Both the position numbers and the translations under genes were made by a program. Source: Oscillospiraceae bacterium (lineage in GTDB: Bacteria; Bacillota; Clostridia; Oscillospirales; Acutalibacteraceae). Taken from it: a stretch of 64,000 nt of DNA. The notes under the pieces were generated by a model. It was not told the origin of the DNA, made no database searches, and saw only the letters and a program-made list of their open reading frames with translations. Positions within the stretch are counted from its first letter, which is position 1; each line of letters begins with the position of its first letter. The stretch covers positions 56,847 through 120,846 of the forward strand of contig CADBBT010000001.1 in the NCBI GenBank assembly GCA_902792985.1, given 5' to 3'. Below are positions 1 to 9,967 of this stretch, piece by piece.

Positions 1-1211
1 TTCGTTCCGCGATCTTTACGGAAAATCAAAATACAGGCCGGGATTCCTGCGCCGTAAAAAAGGTTGGCAGGCAAGCCAATCACGGCGTCAAGGAAATTGA
101 ACTGCTCGATGATTGCCTGACGAATACGCCCTTCGCTTGCTCCACGGAACAGAACGCCATGCGGTAGAATAATCCCCATACGACCGGTGGCATCATCCAG
201 GCTGCTGAGCATATGTAACACAAACGCATAGTCGCCCTTGGAAGAAGGCGGCACGCCAATATCAAATCGATGATAAATATCCAGATCGGCAGACATCTTT
301 GCCTTTTTGCCATTCTCGCTTTCGGTATCAGGAAGGAACCCGCTGTCCCATTTGTCCAGTGAAAACGGAGGGTTTGCAACGATACACTGGAACTTCATCA
401 ACTGATCGTTTTCCACGTTGCCGGGGTTTGAAAGTGTATCTCCCTGCCAGATGGTCGCATCGTCAACGCCATGCAGAAACATATTCATGCGGCAGAGCGC
501 CCAGGTCTGCATATTTTTTTCCTGACCGTAAAGGTGTGTCTTTTTGCTGCCAATCTGCTTGAACGCTTTCAGCAGCAAGCCGCCGCTGCCACAGGTGGCG
601 TCGTAAATACGGTCATTCTCCTTCGGAGCCACAAGCCGTGCCACAAGTTCCGAAACCTTGCTTGGCGTATAAAACTCACCGCCCTTCTTCCCGGCGTCAG
701 AAGCAAAATTGGCGATCATGTATTCATATGAGTCGCCGATAATATCAACGCTGTCAAGCTGCGACGGACGCAGGTCCAAGTCTTTGAAATCTTCAAGAAG
801 GTTTTTTAATATGGCATTCTTTTCTTTGGGTTCGCCGAAATCAACGGAAGAATTGAAATCAATCGCGCGAAACACATTGTGAAGCTTTGCGCTGTTGTTG
901 TTTTCAATAGCTGCAAGGGCCACATTAATCATTTGGCCAATTTCGGAGTCGTTTCGATTTGCATAGAGATATGAAAAAGTGGAGGCCTTATCCATCACAA
1001 ATCGCTCACGACCCATGGCGCGCTCAACGCGCCGCTCATCTCCGTCATACTGTTTGAGATAATTCTCTCGCGTTTCAGCATAAACATCGCTGAGATATTT
1101 TACGAAAAGCATTGAGAGAATATAGTCTTTATAACGAGAACTGTCGATTTTGCCTCGAAAGCTATCGCAGGCATTCCAAAGTGTTTTTTCAATATTCTGT
1201 CTGGTAGTCAT
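1..1211 (-). CDS. hsdM: HsdM, type I restriction-modification adenine methyltransferase (partial, C-terminus beyond left edge)
   Basis: This is the modification subunit of a type I restriction-modification system, which methylates adenine N6 with S-adenosylmethionine. The N-terminal helical domain begins MTTRQNIEKTLWNACDSFRG. The SAM-binding motif DATCGSGG lies near 585-610 and the catalytic NPPF motif near 360-375. About 403 residues are visible, so the usual ~500-residue protein is cut by the window edge. The start at 1211 lies 4 nt after the hsdS stop, so the two are co-transcribed in the order hsdS-hsdM. hsdR is not visible and would be expected to the left. The locus is AT-richer than the genes to its right, as is common for exchanged defence islands. 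Confidence 0.95.
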   Translation of the reverse strand, partial: MTTRQNIEKTLWNACDSFRGKIDSSRYKDYILSMLFVKYLSDVYAETRENYLKQYDGDERRVERAMGRERFVMDKASTFSYLYANRNDSEIGQMINVALAAIENNNSAKLHNVFRAIDFNSSVDFGEPKEKNAILKNLLEDFKDLDLRPSQLDSVDIIGDSYEYMIANFASDAGKKGGEFYTPSKVSELVARLVAPKENDRIYDATCGSGGLLLKAFKQIGSKKTHLYGQEKNMQTWALCRMNMFLHGVDDATIWQGDTLSNPGNVENDQLMKFQCIVANPPFSLDKWDSGFLPDTESENGKKAKMSADLDIYHRFDIGVPPSSKGDYAFVLHMLSSLDDATGRMGIILPHGVLFRGASEGRIRQAIIEQFNFLDAVIGLPANLFYGAGIPACILIFRKDRGT

Positions 1212-1212
1212 T

Positions 1213-1809
1213 TTATTCTTCTCCTTTGAATCTATTAAATAAGTTGTTAAGTACTTCTTTATTAAAGGCGGCTTTTTCTTTTGCTAAACGGAACAGCAAA
1301 TCTTGTTCCTTCTTCGACAATAACATAAGCTGACCAATCAACTGTTGCTTTTCTAATGGAAGAACTCGAATGTTCAACGATCCAATAAAGCCAGAACTAA
1401 TCGTTCCAAATGCAGTGCTGCCGCTGCTGTTTTGAAGAATCTGTTGATAAGTACTATCCTGACGAAGAAACCAAAGCAAATATTCCGGCAAGACCTTTGA
1501 AGAATCTGTTCGTACAATCGCAAAGTGAGAAGGAACCAAGAGTCCACAAGTCTTTTCATCATCGATCAACACTGATGAATATGGGTAACTCAGCCGAATC
1601 AACACATCACCCTTTCGGGTAAGAAAATCGGGATTCAATTGTTCTCTGGCAAAATAGTCCTCTATGTAGTCTAGATTTAAGTTGCCAGTGGTCTCAACGC
1701 ACTTCAGATTCAGCAAATGATATTGGACACAGTCCACCATGTTCCCCTGGGCTTTTTTTCGTCCTGATACCATCCCTGTTCTTATGCACGCAATACTATC
1801 CAACGTCAT
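1213..1809 (-). CDS. hsdS: HsdS, half-size type I specificity subunit
   Basis: This is the target-recognition subunit that selects the DNA site for HsdM. The protein has about 199 residues with one target recognition domain (residues ~1-150) and one C-terminal helical conserved region (from about ILPLEKQQ to the end). Most HsdS proteins have two of each, so this one probably works as a homodimer recognising a palindromic site, or it is a truncated relic. I chose ATG at 1809 because a near-perfect promoter lies just upstream (1846-1874). The longer open frame to 1965 would begin upstream of that promoter. No strong ribosome binding site is visible. hsdM follows immediately. Confidence 0.8.
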   Translation of the reverse strand: MTLDSIACIRTGMVSGRKKAQGNMVDCVQYHLLNLKCVETTGNLNLDYIEDYFAREQLNPDFLTRKGDVLIRLSYPYSSVLIDDEKTCGLLVPSHFAIVRTDSSKVLPEYLLWFLRQDSTYQQILQNSSGSTAFGTISSGFIGSLNIRVLPLEKQQLIGQLMLLSKKEQDLLFRLAKEKAAFNKEVLNNLFNRFKGEE

Positions 1810-1845
1810 TTGAACACCAACTTTTTGTTCTGGAACTTTTGTGAT

Positions 1846-1874
1846 ATTATACACTATTATTCTTGATTTGTCAA
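1846..1874 (-). promoter_or_regulatory. Promoter of hsdS-hsdM
   Basis: The minus strand carries TTGACA (1869-1874), a 17-bp spacer and TATAAT (1846-1851), a full consensus SigA promoter. Transcription would begin near 1839, about 30 nt before the hsdS ATG at 1809. Confidence 0.85.
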
Positions 1875-2257
1875 GAGATAACGTCATGGATTTTTTGTGA
1901 TCAATGCACATAAGAAGCAGAAATATTGAGTAGGTAACGCTTTTAGGCTCCACAAGCCTGCACAAACACTGGTGTTTTCATTACTGTTTTGGCACTGGCA
2001 ATATACTATCATTCCCCGCCATACCCAAAGTCCCTGAGTTCGCTTGGTTGCAGCATTTTTGAAAAAGCCAAAAGCGTTACTCCTTTTGATGACTGCCTGA
2101 AACCTGCGTCGTCTCGATTGCGAAGCTGCCATCCCACGTCGTGATTTTAGGCCTTACGAAGCGCCTATTTACAAGGGGTTTCAAAGCAAAAATCAGCTTC
2201 GGAATGATAATATATTACCAAAACGGTGCAAAAGCCGAATTCTATCACTCCCGGCTA
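1875..2257. other. Intergenic region without a recognisable gene
   Basis: This AT-rich stretch lies between the hsdS promoter and the SOS promoter. Short open frames exist on both strands, but none has a ribosome binding site or a recognisable family. It may hold decayed island sequence. Confidence 0.4.
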
Positions 2258-2286
2258 TTGACAACTGAACTTTTGTTCTGTATAAT
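2258..2286 (+). promoter_or_regulatory. SOS promoter with LexA box between -35 and -10
   Basis: TTGACA (2258-2263) and TATAAT (2281-2286) are separated by exactly 17 bp. The spacer contains GAACTTTTGTTC (2267-2278), a perfect match to the Gram-positive LexA/DinR core GAACNNNNGTTC. A repressor bound here would block RNA polymerase directly. The same 12-mer sits in the same position in the promoter at 16376-16404. Confidence 0.85.
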
Positions 2287-2321
2287 AGAGTTGTAAAAAT
2301 GAAATCCCCACATAAGCGGAG

Positions 2322-2552
2322 GTGATACCCGTAAACACTTTACACACCCTTTGGCAGAGGCTGAAACAGTTTCTCCGGGACACAAGTGCCGTGCTGCAGC
2401 TGCCGAAAAACCTTTTGAAAGAATACGCGATGTTCCTTGTACCAAAGATCAATAAATTCTACAAAAGCGAAGAAGGCAAACAATACTATGCCGAATGGCT
2501 GAAAAAGCACCCGGAGTATCAAACATCAGATGAAACCAAAGCGCAAAACTAA
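2322..2552 (+). CDS. Small SOS-controlled protein of unknown function (start uncertain)
   Basis: The frame encodes about 73-76 residues, basic and helix-rich, with aromatic residues in the second half (FYKSEEGKQYYAEWLKKHPE). No signal peptide or known domain is seen. The only in-frame start near the 5' end is GTG at 2322, but it overlaps the strong Shine-Dalgarno GGAGGTG (2318-2324). The codon at ideal spacing is GTA (2331), which is not a normal start, so initiation is unclear. An 8-codon leader frame (2299-2325) ends in TGA overlapping the GTG, which would allow coupling. The LexA-box promoter 36 nt upstream predicts DNA-damage induction. It could be a small division inhibitor by analogy with YneA, but there is no sequence support for that. 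Confidence 0.55.
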   Translation: MIPVNTLHTLWQRLKQFLRDTSAVLQLPKNLLKEYAMFLVPKINKFYKSEEGKQYYAEWLKKHPEYQTSDETKAQN

Positions 2553-2556
2553 ACGA

Positions 2557-2592
2557 AAAAGCACCGGTACGGATTTACTCCGTATCGGTGCT
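2557..2592 (-). terminator. Intrinsic terminator of ssrA
   Basis: Arms GCACCGGTACGGA (2561-2573) and TCCGTATCGGTGC (2579-2591) pair. On the minus strand the hairpin is followed by TTTTTCGTTT, so it ends the smpB-ssrA transcript. On the plus strand it lacks a U-run but directly follows the small SOS gene. Confidence 0.75.
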
Positions 2593-2664
2593 GATTCGTT
2601 CTCAGAGGAACACCCGCACGGCAAAGCCTGTGCCAAAACAATAGGGGTTCGTCCAAGATGCAGT

Positions 2665-3010
2665 TGGTGGAGACGGCGGGAGTCGAACCCGCGTCCGAAA
2701 ACTCGTCCACATCTGTTTCTCCGGGTGCAGTCGGTCGTTTTACATTCCCTCTGCGCTGCGCCGACAGACAGGCTCAGCGGTTCAGTAGTTTCTGATGCAT
2801 GACAGCGGCCGAAACGCTCCGCTGTGCACGTTCACTGCTCATCGACGCCCGCATCTTTGCCGCAGTCCTCAAAGCGCGGACGGGCTGCGTTAAGCAGCCT
2901 TCAAAACTGTAGTATTGTCAGTTCAATTTAAAGTTGCGCTGTTTCACGTGATCTCGCCTCACGACCCGCTTCAAAGGCTTCAGAATCCCCGTCGAAATCC
3001 TTTCGTCCCC
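2665..3010 (-). ncRNA. ssrA: tmRNA
   Basis: Transfer-messenger RNA rescues stalled ribosomes and tags the nascent chain for proteolysis. The 5' end GGGGACG (from 3010) pairs with the 3' end CGTCTCC followed by ACCA (2665). The T-arm GGGTTCGACTCCC is intact. The tag reading frame lies at 2890-2919 after the typical TTAAAT..AACT context and reads DNTTVLKAA-stop, preceded by the tRNA-supplied Ala. The mature 5' end is only 3 nt beyond the smpB stop, so it must be released from a joint transcript. Confidence 0.95.
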
Positions 3011-3013
3011 GTT

Positions 3014-3475
3014 TCAGTTTTTCATTGCACGTTCCATCGTGCGTTTGGCGTCGCGCTCGGCAGCAGCGTCGCGCTTGTCATAGTTCTTTTTGCCCTTGCA
3101 AAGCCCGACCTCGAGCTTGGCTCTGCCGTTCACGAAATAGATCGACAACGGAATGAGCGTCAGACCCTGCTGCTTGACTTCGGCAAACAGCCGGCGGATC
3201 TCGCGTTTGTGCATGAGCAGCTTCTTCGGCCGCATGGGATCGCGGTTGAAGATGTTGCCCTGCTCATAGGGGCTGATGTGCATCCCGTTGGCAAAAATCT
3301 CGCCGTTTTCAATGTTGCACCACGCGTCTTTCAGATTGACCTTGCCCGCGCGGATGGATTTGACCTCTGTGCCGAACAGCGCGATGCCGGCCTCATAGGT
3401 TTCCAGCACAAAGTAATCGTGATAGGCCTTTTTGTTCTGCGCAACGCGCGGAAGGTCGTTTTTCGGTTTCGCCAC
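3014..3475 (-). CDS. smpB: SmpB, tmRNA-binding protein
   Basis: SmpB binds the tRNA-like domain of tmRNA and delivers it to stalled ribosomes. Family landmarks are visible: [11 protein letters not shown], the G-TEVKSIR segment, NLKDA, the central ISPYEQGN, and a basic tail rich in Lys and Arg. I chose GTG at 3475 (MAKPKND) because AAGGGGTG precedes it at good spacing. The protein then has about 153 residues, the normal length. ssrA begins 3 nt downstream, so RNA and partner protein come from one transcript. Confidence 0.95.
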   Translation of the reverse strand: MAKPKNDLPRVAQNKKAYHDYFVLETYEAGIALFGTEVKSIRAGKVNLKDAWCNIENGEIFANGMHISPYEQGNIFNRDPMRPKKLLMHKREIRRLFAEVKQQGLTLIPLSIYFVNGRAKLEVGLCKGKKNYDKRDAAAERDAKRTMERAMKN

Positions 3476-3493
3476 AAAGATCACCCCTTTCAA

Positions 3494-3545
3494 CGAATGT
3501 GGAATGTGGAATGTGAAATTTGGAATGTGAAATTGATGATCATGT
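3494..3545. repeat. Short tandem repeat (GAATGTG-like heptamers)
   Basis: Five imperfect units of the type GGAATGTG/GAAATTT fill the gap between recR and smpB, followed by a small hairpin with arms GATGATC and GATCATC. This resembles other short repeats that sit just after stop codons in this window. Confidence 0.6.
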
Positions 3546-3586
3546 TAGGATCATCTTGGCACATCCGCCTTCATTCCACATTCAGA

Positions 3587-4189
3587 TTACAGCGTTCTTC
3601 TGCCCTCCAGGGCGCGTGTGAGCGTTACCTCGTCGGCATATTCCAGATCTGCGCCGACAGGCACGCCGTAGGCCAGACGGCTGACCTTCACGCCCATCGG
3701 CTTGAGCAGCCGTGAGATATACATCGCCGTCGCTTCGCCCTCCACGGTGGGGTTCGTCGCCATAATGACTTCCTGCACCTTGCCGTCCGCCATGCGCGAA
3801 AGCAGTTCCTTGATCGTGATATCCTCGGGGCCGACGCCGTTCATCGGGGAGATCACCCCGTGCAGCACATGATACAGCCCCTCGTATTCGTGCGTGCGCT
3901 CAAAAGCGATTACGTCACGCGGATCTTCCACCACGCAGATCACGCTTTCGTCTCGGCCGGGATTGCCGCAGATCGGGCACAGCTCCGCTTCCGACAAATT
4001 GCAGCAGCGGCTGCAGCGCCGGATGTTTTGCCGCGCGTCGAGGATCGCTTCTGCAAAGCTCTTTGCTTCCGCGTCCGAAAGATGCAGCACATGAAACGCC
4101 ATGCGCTGGGCGCTTTTGTGTCCAACGCCCGGCATACGTTCAAACTGTTCGATCAAACGCGCGAGCGACGCAACCTGATAGCCCGCCAT
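3587..4189 (-). CDS. recR: RecR, recombination mediator
   Basis: RecR works with RecO and RecF to load RecA on gapped DNA. The 200-residue protein has the standard layout: an N-terminal helix-hairpin-helix (FERMPGVGHKSAQRMAFH), a four-cysteine zinc motif (CSRCCNLSEAELCPIC), and a Toprim domain containing ICVVEDPRDV and the NPTVEGEATA segment. Its ATG overlaps the ybaB stop by one base (TGATG), indicating translational coupling. This dnaX-ybaB-recR order is conserved in Firmicutes. Confidence 0.97.
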   Translation of the reverse strand: MAGYQVASLARLIEQFERMPGVGHKSAQRMAFHVLHLSDAEAKSFAEAILDARQNIRRCSRCCNLSEAELCPICGNPGRDESVICVVEDPRDVIAFERTHEYEGLYHVLHGVISPMNGVGPEDITIKELLSRMADGKVQEVIMATNPTVEGEATAMYISRLLKPMGVKVSRLAYGVPVGADLEYADEVTLTRALEGRRTL

Positions 4190-4530
4190 CAGAACGGCAG
4201 GTTCAGACCCGGAAGACCGCCCTGCAGACCTTCCATGACCTTGCTCATGGCGTCTTCGGCTTTGCGGTTCGCTTCGTTGATCGCAGCAATGATCAGATCG
4301 GAGAGCATCTCCACATCTTCGGGGTCAACGACATCGGGCTGCAGATTGATCTGCTTGACCTCGTGCGCGCCGTTCACAACCACTTCCACGGCACCGCCGC
4401 CTGCGGATGCGGTGAATTCGGTCTGTTCCACTTCCTGCTGTTTTGCTTCCATCTGCGCCTGCATTTCCTCCAGACGCTTCATCATGGCAGCGCGGCCGCC
4501 GCCCTGGTTGCCGGGAATTCGTGCTTTCAT
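4189..4530 (-). CDS. YbaB/EbfC family nucleoid-associated protein
   Basis: This small dimeric DNA-binding protein of 113 residues usually sits between dnaX and recR. It shows the family pattern of an N-terminal methionine-rich coiled coil (MMKRLEEMQAQMEAKQQEVEQ), a central beta region (EFTASAGGGAVEVVVNG) and the DLIIAAINEANRKAEDAM helix near the C-terminus. It starts at 4530 after a GGAG-type site and overlaps recR. Confidence 0.93.
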   Translation of the reverse strand: MKARIPGNQGGGRAAMMKRLEEMQAQMEAKQQEVEQTEFTASAGGGAVEVVVNGAHEVKQINLQPDVVDPEDVEMLSDLIIAAINEANRKAEDAMSKVMEGLQGGLPGLNLPF

Positions 4531-4581
4531 AATTACGTTCTCCTTATCAATATTCTGAATGTTTCAGTGAGTTCTTAACAA

Positions 4582-6270
4582 TTATTCTTCATTCACTTTT
4601 ACGCCGCCGTCCTTCGCCTTTTGCAAAATTGCATCCAGCGGCGACTGTTTCGGTGCGCTCTCCTGCGGCGCTTCGGTCTGCTTCGGCTGGCTGAAGATGC
4701 CCAGGCGATATTTCTTTCCGGTCACGCGCTGCACTGCCTCGCGGATGTCGCGCGCATGGCTGCCGGATTTGATGAACACAGGCAGCGCCGGGTTGTCGCT
4801 TTGCAAAAGTACAAAATCGCCGTGCAGCACTGCGGTGGAATTCATCAGCACGCCCCAGAGCGGTTTGTTCAGCTCTGCAAGCACACCGAGCACCTGCGGC
4901 CAGCGGTCAAACATACGGTCCTCCTGTGCCGCTTCTTCCGCCGGCGGTGTCTGCGGCGGTGCGCTCTGTTGCGCCTTCGGCGGCGTGGCGGGTTCGTCCT
5001 GCGCGTCTGCCGTTGGTTCGGTCACGTCAGGAACCGGCTGCGGCTGCACCGGCGGCGTTGGGCTCGGTGCGGTCGGCTTCTGCGGCGCGGCGGGTGCCGG
5101 CGCAGAAACTGCGTGGGGGCTCACGCCGTTTTGCAGCGATTGTTCCAGTGCAGCAACACGTCTGCGCAAAGCGGAAAGGTCGTCGCCGACCGCAGGCGCA
5201 GTCAGGCGCAGCAGCGTCATTTCCAGCTCCACACGGCGGTTGACGCCTTTTTTGATGTTTGCGCCCGCCGTTTGCAGCGCATCGATGCAGGAAAGGATCG
5301 TTTCCAGCGTGTAGCGTTTGCTCTGTGCACGGTAGTCTTCCAGCTCCTGTGCTGTGCAGACCAGCACGTCTGCGGCCGCTTTCACGGTCTTGACGATCAT
5401 GAGATTTCGAAAATGCAGCGTCAGATCGGCGCAAAGGCGCTCCATATCGCATGAAGCGGCATACAGCCGGTCAAGCAGTTCCATCGCCCCTGCAGCGTCA
5501 CCGGAAGCCACCGCGTCCGAAAGCGCAAACAGATGGTCGCGTCCCGTCATGCCGGCAACCTGCGTCACCAGCGCCGCCGTCACATGGCTGCTTTGCCCGA
5601 TGCACTGGTCCAGTGTGGAAAGCGCGTCGCGCATGCCGCCGTCTGCAAGGCGGGCGATCAGTACCGCCGCGTCGTCGTCGAGCGTGAAGCCCTCCTGTGC
5701 GGCAATAAACTGCATACGTCCGATCATCGCCTGCGGTGCCACACGTTTAAAATCAAAGCGCTGGCAGCGGGAGAGGATCGTCACGGGGAGCTTGTGCACC
5801 TCGGTCGTCGCAAGAATGAATTTGACGTGCGGCGGCGGCTCTTCCAGCGTTTTGAGCAGCGCGTTGAACGCGCCGATGGAAAGCATGTGCACTTCGTCGA
5901 TGATGTATACGCGGAATTTGCACGCCACGGGCGCAAACGAGGATTCCTCGCGGATATCGCGGATGTTGTCCACACCGTTGTTGGAGGCGGCGTCGATCTC
6001 GACCACATCGAGGATCGCGCCGGAATCGATCCCGCGGCAGATCTCACATTCGCCGCAGGGGTTGCCGTCTTTCGGTGAAAGACAGTTGACCGCCTTGGCA
6101 AGGATCTTTGCGCAGGTCGTTTTTCCCGTGCCGCGCGAACCGGTAAAAAGATAGGCATGGGAGAGCTTGCCGCTTTCGATCTCCGAGGCCAGGGTCGTGG
6201 TGATGTGCTCCTGCCCCACAACGTCGGAAAATACCTGCGGACGGTATTTGCGATACAGCACCTGATACAC
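4582..6270 (-). CDS. dnaX: DNA polymerase III subunits gamma/tau
   Basis: DnaX is the clamp-loader ATPase and replisome organiser. The AAA+ domain shows Walker A GSRGTGKTT, a zinc-binding cluster (CLSPKDGNPCGECEIC), Walker B DEVHM and the sensor I stretch LATTEVHKLP. A Pro/Ala/Gln-rich linker (roughly residues 380-455) leads to the C-terminal tau domain. I chose GTG at 6270 (MYQVLYRKYRP), which has AAAGGGGG at good spacing and matches the family start. The longer frame reaching 6351 would run into the SRP RNA. The resulting length is about 562 residues. It heads the dnaX-ybaB-recR operon. Confidence 0.96.
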   Translation of the reverse strand: MYQVLYRKYRPQVFSDVVGQEHITTTLASEIESGKLSHAYLFTGSRGTGKTTCAKILAKAVNCLSPKDGNPCGECEICRGIDSGAILDVVEIDAASNNGVDNIRDIREESSFAPVACKFRVYIIDEVHMLSIGAFNALLKTLEEPPPHVKFILATTEVHKLPVTILSRCQRFDFKRVAPQAMIGRMQFIAAQEGFTLDDDAAVLIARLADGGMRDALSTLDQCIGQSSHVTAALVTQVAGMTGRDHLFALSDAVASGDAAGAMELLDRLYAASCDMERLCADLTLHFRNLMIVKTVKAAADVLVCTAQELEDYRAQSKRYTLETILSCIDALQTAGANIKKGVNRRVELEMTLLRLTAPAVGDDLSALRRRVAALEQSLQNGVSPHAVSAPAPAAPQKPTAPSPTPPVQPQPVPDVTEPTADAQDEPATPPKAQQSAPPQTPPAEEAAQEDRMFDRWPQVLGVLAELNKPLWGVLMNSTAVLHGDFVLLQSDNPALPVFIKSGSHARDIREAVQRVTGKKYRLGIFSQPKQTEAPQESAPKQSPLDAILQKAKDGGVKVNEE

Positions 6271-6329
6271 GGCAAACGCCCCCTTTCCCATAAAAATAGG
6301 GCAAGTCTCTTGCGCTTGATCATGCAACG

Positions 6330-6424
6330 GCAGGCGTGAGCTGTGTCGCACAGACGTTCCTCTTAATGCTGCTCGGTTCCCCGCCTGACATGGTTCGTGG
6401 TGTTCTGTCGCACAGAACCCACCG
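6330..6424 (-). ncRNA. ffs: Signal recognition particle RNA, small bacterial type
   Basis: The minus strand contains the diagnostic SRP domain IV: GAACCATGTCAGG on one side and AGCAGCATTAAG on the other of the apical loop. The flanks pair into a long hairpin (GGTGGG..CTGTGCGACAGA with the complementary run near 6333-6355). The length is about 95 nt, the 4.5S-like form without an Alu domain. The exact ends are estimated. Its position upstream of dnaX is common in Firmicutes. Confidence 0.9.
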
Positions 6425-6476
6425 TCACATGACCAAACTCAAGTTGACTTACCCATATGCTATCGCATACATTGAT

Positions 6477-6505
6477 ATTATACCCGATGTCTAAAAAAAA
6501 ATCAA
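6477..6505 (-). promoter_or_regulatory. Promoter of the SRP RNA / dnaX transcript
   Basis: On the minus strand TTGATT (6500-6505) and TATAAT (6477-6482) are 17 bp apart. The predicted start near 6470 is about 45 nt upstream of the mature SRP RNA, implying 5' processing. Confidence 0.75.
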
Positions 6506-6532
6506 GGGTTTTCCATAATTTTCTGCACAAGA

Positions 6533-6558
6533 GAAAAAAAGAGGGGCTTGCGCCCCTC
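6533..6558 (-). terminator. Terminator after the BspA-like gene
   Basis: GAGGGGC and GCCCCTC pair around a GCAA tetraloop and are followed on the minus strand by seven T. The hairpin overlaps the stop codon of the upstream gene. Confidence 0.85.
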
Positions 6559-7963
6559 AAATGCTATCGCCTGCATGAAACAGATTGCGAATGTTTTCAA
6601 TAAACTCTTTGATGAGATCAATGATGCGCTGCAGCAGTCCACGGAACCCGCCAACGGAAGAACTCTCGTTCTCCTTGGGTTCTTCCTGCGGCGGCGTATA
6701 GGTGCTCAGCGAAGAGAAGGTCACCTTTGAATTCTGCGCGGCTGTCTGTGCGGTTGAGCCGTCTTCTCCGTAAACAGTGATCCACGGCGCAGGCGTCAGT
6801 CCGAGCGGCGCTTCACCGAGGTAGTAAGTCTGCACATCGGCGCTTGCGACCGGCGCAGCGTTTTGCGCAGCGGCTGCTGCGTCTGCCATTTCGTCCAGCT
6901 TTGCCTGGAATGCTGCGGTGAAGGTCATCTGCGCGGCCGTAATCAGGTTGTCCTGCTCGTCAAACACGGCGGGTGTAAAGGTGCCGAGAGCATCCACGGA
7001 ACTGAACGAGACGGCATTCAAGCCGGCGATTTTGCGCAAACGCGCATAAAGCTCCTTGACCGTACCGTCCGCCGTTGCCGACCGTGTGAACAAATAGCGG
7101 GACGCCAGCGCGATCTGCTCGTTTTCCTCCGCCTGGATTTCGGAAAGCAGCGCGGCTTTTTCTCTTTCGTTGGTCAACGCCTGCGCGTCCCGGATACGCT
7201 GATCACGCTGTGCAAGTTCATCGTTCAGCACCAGCAGCACCTTTGCAAGCGTTTCAGCGACCGTCGCGTCATGCTGCAGCGCGATCGCGTTCACGTTCAG
7301 AAGATCGTCCTGTGTCACTGTGGACGGAACGGCGGACGCAAAGCCGGTCAGCGACAGGCTGTGGCCGAGCGCAAGGGCGGGGTTGCGGATGATGATGCGC
7401 TGCGCCAGAGTGCTGTTGATCGCGTCGTTGCTCAAATACATCAACGACGCCGGCAGCGAGATCGTGCGCGGCAGATACGGGATGCCGAGCGTTACGGAAA
7501 ACGCGCCGTCCTGAATGGAGGTGACACCCTCTTCCACAACGATATCGCGGATGATGCCGTAAAGTTCGGTATAGTACGCCTTTGCATCCGGCACACCGTA
7601 GGTCAGCGCGTTGCGCAGCGTGGGATAGGCGTCATAGCCGTATTTTTTTGCAAGCTGATCCTCCAGCGCGGGATACCACGGGAACGAGCGCACATTGTAC
7701 GTCTGCTTGTCGATCTCAAACCGGCCGGTCGATTCGTTCAGGCGCATCGAATCCATCGGATACTGCACGATCTGCTGCTGTAAAATGCCCTGACCGCTGA
7801 CAGTCAGAACGCCTTTTTCATAGCTCCAGTTCATGTTGTCGCCGCAAGGGCCGTAAGCTGCGATCTCGTCTGCTGCAAAAGAAACGGTGCCGAGACAGGC
7901 GACGGTGAGCAGCGCGAGGGTCAGACTCAAAAGCACAGACAAAAGTTTCTTGCTGGTTTTCAT
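6557..7963 (-). CDS. Exported BspA/LRR_5-like protein with amphipathic C-terminal tail
   Basis: The start at 7963 follows GGAGC and gives a signal peptide (residues 1-28: MKTSKK, hydrophobic core, cleavage near SFA-AD). The mature protein opens with YGPCGDNMNWSYEKGVLTVSG, the lead-in of BspA/LRR_5 surface proteins, and contains a short leucine-rich-like stretch (TSIQDGAF..ISLPASLMYL). A long Ala/Gln-rich helical region follows. The last ~25 residues (starting GLLQRIIDLIKEF) form an amphipathic helix without a sortase motif. It is probably cell-surface associated or secreted; the ligand is unknown. It is 469 residues and monocistronic. Confidence 0.7.
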   Translation of the reverse strand: MKTSKKLLSVLLSLTLALLTVACLGTVSFAADEIAAYGPCGDNMNWSYEKGVLTVSGQGILQQQIVQYPMDSMRLNESTGRFEIDKQTYNVRSFPWYPALEDQLAKKYGYDAYPTLRNALTYGVPDAKAYYTELYGIIRDIVVEEGVTSIQDGAFSVTLGIPYLPRTISLPASLMYLSNDAINSTLAQRIIIRNPALALGHSLSLTGFASAVPSTVTQDDLLNVNAIALQHDATVAETLAKVLLVLNDELAQRDQRIRDAQALTNEREKAALLSEIQAEENEQIALASRYLFTRSATADGTVKELYARLRKIAGLNAVSFSSVDALGTFTPAVFDEQDNLITAAQMTFTAAFQAKLDEMADAAAAAQNAAPVASADVQTYYLGEAPLGLTPAPWITVYGEDGSTAQTAAQNSKVTFSSLSTYTPPQEEPKENESSSVGGFRGLLQRIIDLIKEFIENIRNLFHAGDSI

Positions 7964-8013
7964 GGGGGATGCTCCTTTACTGTAAATTTTGTTACCGCTG
8001 ACGAAGCGGAAAA

Positions 8014-9960
<1,947 letters not shown>

Positions 9961-9967
<7 letters not shown>

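Noticed and set aside
1815-1840. LexA box at the hsdS promoter
   Set aside because: CAACTTTTTGTTC looks similar to the SOS boxes but has a 5-nt centre and a mismatch, so it does not fit GAACNNNNGTTC.
1884-2132. Minus-strand frame upstream of hsdS as a second recognition domain
   Set aside because: Its translation is basic and low in similarity to any HsdS domain and has no ribosome binding site; it lies upstream of the consensus hsdS promoter.
6271-6351. Longer DnaX start at 6351
   Set aside because: It would overlap the SRP RNA, lacks a ribosome binding site, and adds residues not found in the family, whose conserved start is MYQVLYRKYRP.
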